From Candidatus Anammoxibacter sp. (GTDB taxonomy: Bacteria > Planctomycetota > Brocadiia > Brocadiales > Anammoxibacteraceae), in contig JAIQZQ010000054.1 of assembly GCA_021777105.1 (NCBI GenBank), positions 1-64,000 of the forward strand: DNA of 64,000 nucleotides, read 5' to 3'. The notes beneath the pieces are model-generated. The model was not told where the DNA came from and made no database searches. It saw nothing but the letters and a program-made list of their open reading frames with translations. Both the position numbers and the translations under genes were made by a program. Numbering within the stretch: the stretch's first letter is position 1; the number at the start of each line of letters is the position of its first letter. Shown piece by piece: positions 61,530 through 64,000 of this stretch.

Positions 61530-63431
61530 TTACTCATTAACCGTTGGAAATTCAGTGTAAGAAGCCTCCCTAATATCTCCTTTCGGCAATAACTTAAAAA
61601 TCTCTTTCACTTCCTGAAACTCTCTCTTTAATTCCTTTAATGCAACATTATCATTTTTTATCTCTTTAATAATCTTTTTTAATTCAATGTTTTCAGCTTC
61701 CAGCCTTTTTACATTTTTGTAAAGCTGATGTGTCGCGCTGACATTTAACATGGCAATAGCTTCGTAATCAACAACCAGAAAGTCATTAACTCTTTTGCCG
61801 TAGACAAATATTTTTTCAATTTTTTTATCGCTATTTATTGTAAAAGTATACTCGCTGTCAACAGAGAGCGCTTTCGTCTCACGCATGCCGTTATCATCAA
61901 TTACACGAACCATATCACCAACATTAAAATCGTGAGGTTTTGATGTTGTAATTTTTATTTGTTTATCAGGTTCGTTATAGAGAGCTTTCTCGCACAGTTC
62001 ATACACATTTGGAATAAAATCAGAAGTTGTGTGCGCCGCTTGCGGATAAACTTGTTGTATTTGCTGCCCTATCACCTTTTTACATTTGCCGTCTCCTTTG
62101 CCTATAACATCAATATACGAATAATCGGTTATTTCAATCCTGTTAAGCGCCTTCAAATCATCAGCGCTATTGCTAATGCCTTTAATTTTCTTAATACGCT
62201 TATCAGAATAGGCGTTAAATTCATCTGCCGCAACTCTATCTTCAGCCCATATTGAATAAGCAAAAGCCCCATTAGTGGTGCTGTTATTACCATGTGAACT
62301 GCCGCCACTATCAGCAAGATAGCCATAAGTTTCGCCATGACCATCATCAGATGGGTTATAGCTAGGGTTCCCTCTTATAACTAATGTCCCTTCCGTTGGC
62401 GTGGTGTCGCCTATGCCGACATTTTGCGCGAGGGGATTGAGAACTAAACCCGCGTTGTATGACTGAATCCAGCTATACGCAGAGTGCCCGCCAAGACGCA
62501 ATCCTGTAAGGATGGGGTCGGTAGTTGCTCCCGAACTCGTAATCATTAACGCTCCATTATTTATGTGGGCTCTATCGCCCACCGTAGTTGTCCCCATGCC
62601 TATAAAGCCGGATACGGTAACAGTCCCGTCATTCATAACCTTTAACAAACTGCTTCCCCCGGAATCAGTCACGTTAAATGATGAATCAGACACGGACGTG
62701 CTGCTACCTTTGATTTCCAACCGTGAAACCGGCGTAATTGTGCCGATGCCGACGCTACCGTCTTGATCAATTGTTAGGGCCGCGTTACTTCCCGCACTTG
62801 TCCCTGTTCCAATCTGAAACAGGTCGTTATCGTCTCCGCCTTCGTCCGCTATAGCGCCGACCCAGAAGTCTGTGTCGCCTGGGGTTGAGCCGTCAAGAAT
62901 AATTGCCGGATCTTTAGTATTAACAGTAATTGATCCAATCGACTTTATTACTGATGCCGTCATTGATCCGAAGCTGTCTACCAGGAATGAGCCGCCTACA
63001 ACGAATTTTGCCGATGGCGTTGTTGTGCCTATCCCAACATTGCCTGCCGACACCGTCATTGTGCCGTTAACAACAAGAGTTTGCGTCGCCAAAGTGGAGA
63101 GGCCGTCCAACGTCAATATGGAGGATGAAAAAGTTGTTGTGCCGATTGCGACGTTACCGGTTGTTACCGTAACGGAACCGTTAACTTTCAAAGCATTTGA
63201 AACGGTAGAGCTTCCTTCAATGTGCAAAAGCGCGGACGGCGATGTTGTGCCGATGCCCACGGTTCCGTCGCCCAAAAACCGGGCAACGGTTTCGTTGCCG
63301 TTGTTGATGATTGAGAAGCCGTCCGTGGGAGCGTTAATCACGGCTTTTATATCCTCGGAGTAAACAGGTTTTGCCGATAAAAGAAAAAACGCAAATAAAA
63401 CCGGCAACAATAGATAAGGGCTTTTTTTCAT
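61530..63431 (-). CDS. Secreted repeat fibre protein with C-terminal S74 autoprocessing domain
   Basis: The 633-residue protein shares its first 60 residues and GIG repeats with the two collar proteins (signal peptide LLLPVLFAFFLLSAKPVYSE; VGIGTTSPSALLHIEGSS). It ends in a peptidase S74-type intramolecular chaperone domain at about 400-585 (FNAYSDKRIKKIKG, KKVIGQQIQQVYPQA, VVDYEAIAMLNVSATHQL) followed by a coiled coil (KRLEAENIELKKIIKEIKND). S74 domains trimerise fibres and then cleave themselves off at the Ser of the S-D-x-R motif; the Ser-Asp-Lys-Arg here fits. A strong AGGAGG precedes the ATG. This links the gene family to trimeric surface fibres and makes a phage origin possible but unproven. 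Confidence 0.8.
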   Translation of the reverse strand: MKKSPYLLLPVLFAFFLLSAKPVYSEDIKAVINAPTDGFSIINNGNETVARFLGDGTVGIGTTSPSALLHIEGSSTVSNALKVNGSVTVTTGNVAIGTTTFSSSILTLDGLSTLATQTLVVNGTMTVSAGNVGIGTTTPSAKFVVGGSFLVDSFGSMTASVIKSIGSITVNTKDPAIILDGSTPGDTDFWVGAIADEGGDDNDLFQIGTGTSAGSNAALTIDQDGSVGIGTITPVSRLEIKGSSTSVSDSSFNVTDSGGSSLLKVMNDGTVTVSGFIGMGTTTVGDRAHINNGALMITSSGATTDPILTGLRLGGHSAYSWIQSYNAGLVLNPLAQNVGIGDTTPTEGTLVIRGNPSYNPSDDGHGETYGYLADSGGSSHGNNSTTNGAFAYSIWAEDRVAADEFNAYSDKRIKKIKGISNSADDLKALNRIEITDYSYIDVIGKGDGKCKKVIGQQIQQVYPQAAHTTSDFIPNVYELCEKALYNEPDKQIKITTSKPHDFNVGDMVRVIDDNGMRETKALSVDSEYTFTINSDKKIEKIFVYGKRVNDFLVVDYEAIAMLNVSATHQLYKNVKRLEAENIELKKIIKEIKNDNVALKELKREFQEVKEIFKLLPKGDIREASYTEFPTVNE

Positions 63432-63466
63432 AAAATCATCCTCCTTTTTTTAAATATTTTTAGCTG

Positions 63467-63829
63467 ATAAGTGGCCAAAGTTTAATCTGGTTACCAAGCC
63501 CCTGCTTGGTAACCGGCAATTCGCGAAGCCCCTGCTTCGCGTGTAAAAGTTTACCAGGGCTCATTGTAAACGCGAAGCTGGGGCTTCGTGAATTGTTTCA
63601 TTCCCAAACTGGGGTTTGGGAACGAGGAGACGGTAAAAATCTAAGATTTTTGTTATAAATTACACACCCCTCGTTTCCCTCTTTTTAAAGGGGAGGTTTA
63701 TTCGTTTTTGTTTTTTTACATTCGACATTCGATATTCTCTTTTTATCACAGGCAAGGATGCCTGTGCCACTAATAATTGACCTTTGGGCATTTGTAAAAT
63801 ATTTTTACAAATGAATAAACATCCGCAAA
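63467..63829. repeat. Hairpin-rich block between PKD giant and collar-type gene, copy 2
   Basis: This block matches 43774-44168 in order: GGTTACCAAGCCCCTGCTTG (63489), the CGAAGCCCCTGCTTCG pair, TTCCCAAACTGGGGTTTGGG (63600-63620), CCCTCTTTTTAAAGGGG (about 63678), and CACAGGCAAGGATGCCTGTG (63747-63766). Confidence 0.65.
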
Positions 63830-64000
63830 CTATCTACTAAAAAATGCCGGCGGCGGTTTAGGTTGGGAATCTCCGTCATCCACTTTGAGCCCCAGTGATT
63901 CTGCCGGCGCCGAATCAGTGGAGCTGGTTCCCGCAGGCGTAAAAGCTGCAATATTTTTGACTGAAATCCTGTTTGTTGCGCTTTCATCCGAGGCGGCTCC
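63830..64000 (-). CDS. C-terminal end of a third PKD/PQQ giant (partial)
   Basis: The window edge cuts this gene. The last 56 codons read GAASDESATNRISVKNIAAF, continue through AESLGLKVDDGD and end PPPAFFSR, then TAG at 63830-63832. They match the acidic tails of the two complete PKD/PQQ proteins (SNRVVVENITVF, then PPFFSR). The rest of the gene lies beyond 64000. The following hairpin block and S74 fibre gene repeat the order seen at 44169 and 42169. Confidence 0.85.
   Translation of the reverse strand, partial: GAASDESATNRISVKNIAAFTPAGTSSTDSAPAESLGLKVDDGDSQPKPPPAFFSR

Noticed and set aside
41129..63363. Plus-strand Val/Pro/Glu-rich frames opposite the collar and fibre genes
   Set aside because: They are antisense shadows of Thr/Gly/Ser repeats with no start context or domain.

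Overview
The window reads as one contig of a Gram-negative, uncultured-type bacterium. It has O-antigen or capsule-like glycan genes, signal peptides, an outer-membrane barrel and very large secreted proteins. The base composition is moderately AT-rich, and the intergenic space is crowded with several families of short palindromic repeats and MITE-like elements. The mix of Roco GTPase, toxin-antitoxin pairs, PKD/PQQ giants, tail-collar proteins and FecR proteins is typical of uncultivated groundwater or sediment lineages (Omnitrophota, Desantisbacteria, Schekmanbacteria and similar). No rRNA or tRNA was seen and I cannot place it more precisely.

Region 1 (712-19598) is a fragmented surface-glycan locus. 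It holds methyltransferases, a GT39-like membrane glycosyltransferase, three family-2 glycosyltransferases, an SGNH hydrolase, an acyltransferase-3, a HisH/HisF/amidotransferase operon for acetamidino sugars, and a Wzx-type flippase. It is interrupted by two toxin-antitoxin pairs (3604-4135, 7505-8025), a Roco LRR-GTPase gene split by a +1 frameshift inside its DxGG motif (4476-6996), and the stump of a hexapeptide acetyltransferase (13715-13950).

Region 2 (19820-30230) carries two paralogous secreted PKD-like/carboxypeptidase-regulatory proteins, a YVTN beta-propeller protein with a poly-Glu insert, a LOG-family protein, an RDD-acidic linker-TPR membrane protein, a PIN/RHH toxin-antitoxin pair and a small secreted protein of unknown function.

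Region 3 (30507-64000) is the most striking part. About 33 kb on the minus strand encode an outer-membrane barrel and two rounds of a module ordered PKD/PQQ giant, then tail-collar protein, then FecR protein with a huge charged disordered region. The charged proteins share an N-terminal FecR domain, a short recurring FGLTxEES motif and a C-terminal arginine-rich tail, while their middles differ completely (Lys/Asp/Ser polyampholyte versus Asp/Glu polyacid plus 16 tandem 11-residue repeats). The second FecR gene is split by a 12-A homopolymer: re-reading one base joins two ORFs into a frame I translated and found open to the gene's end, so this is a candidate slippage or phase-variation locus. 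A third PKD/PQQ gene runs off the right edge.

At least six repeat families occupy the gaps. One is about 205-257 bp with long terminal inverted repeats; it occurs as three full copies in the same orientation relative to the gene that follows, plus two remnants, one of which abuts the truncated acetyltransferase.
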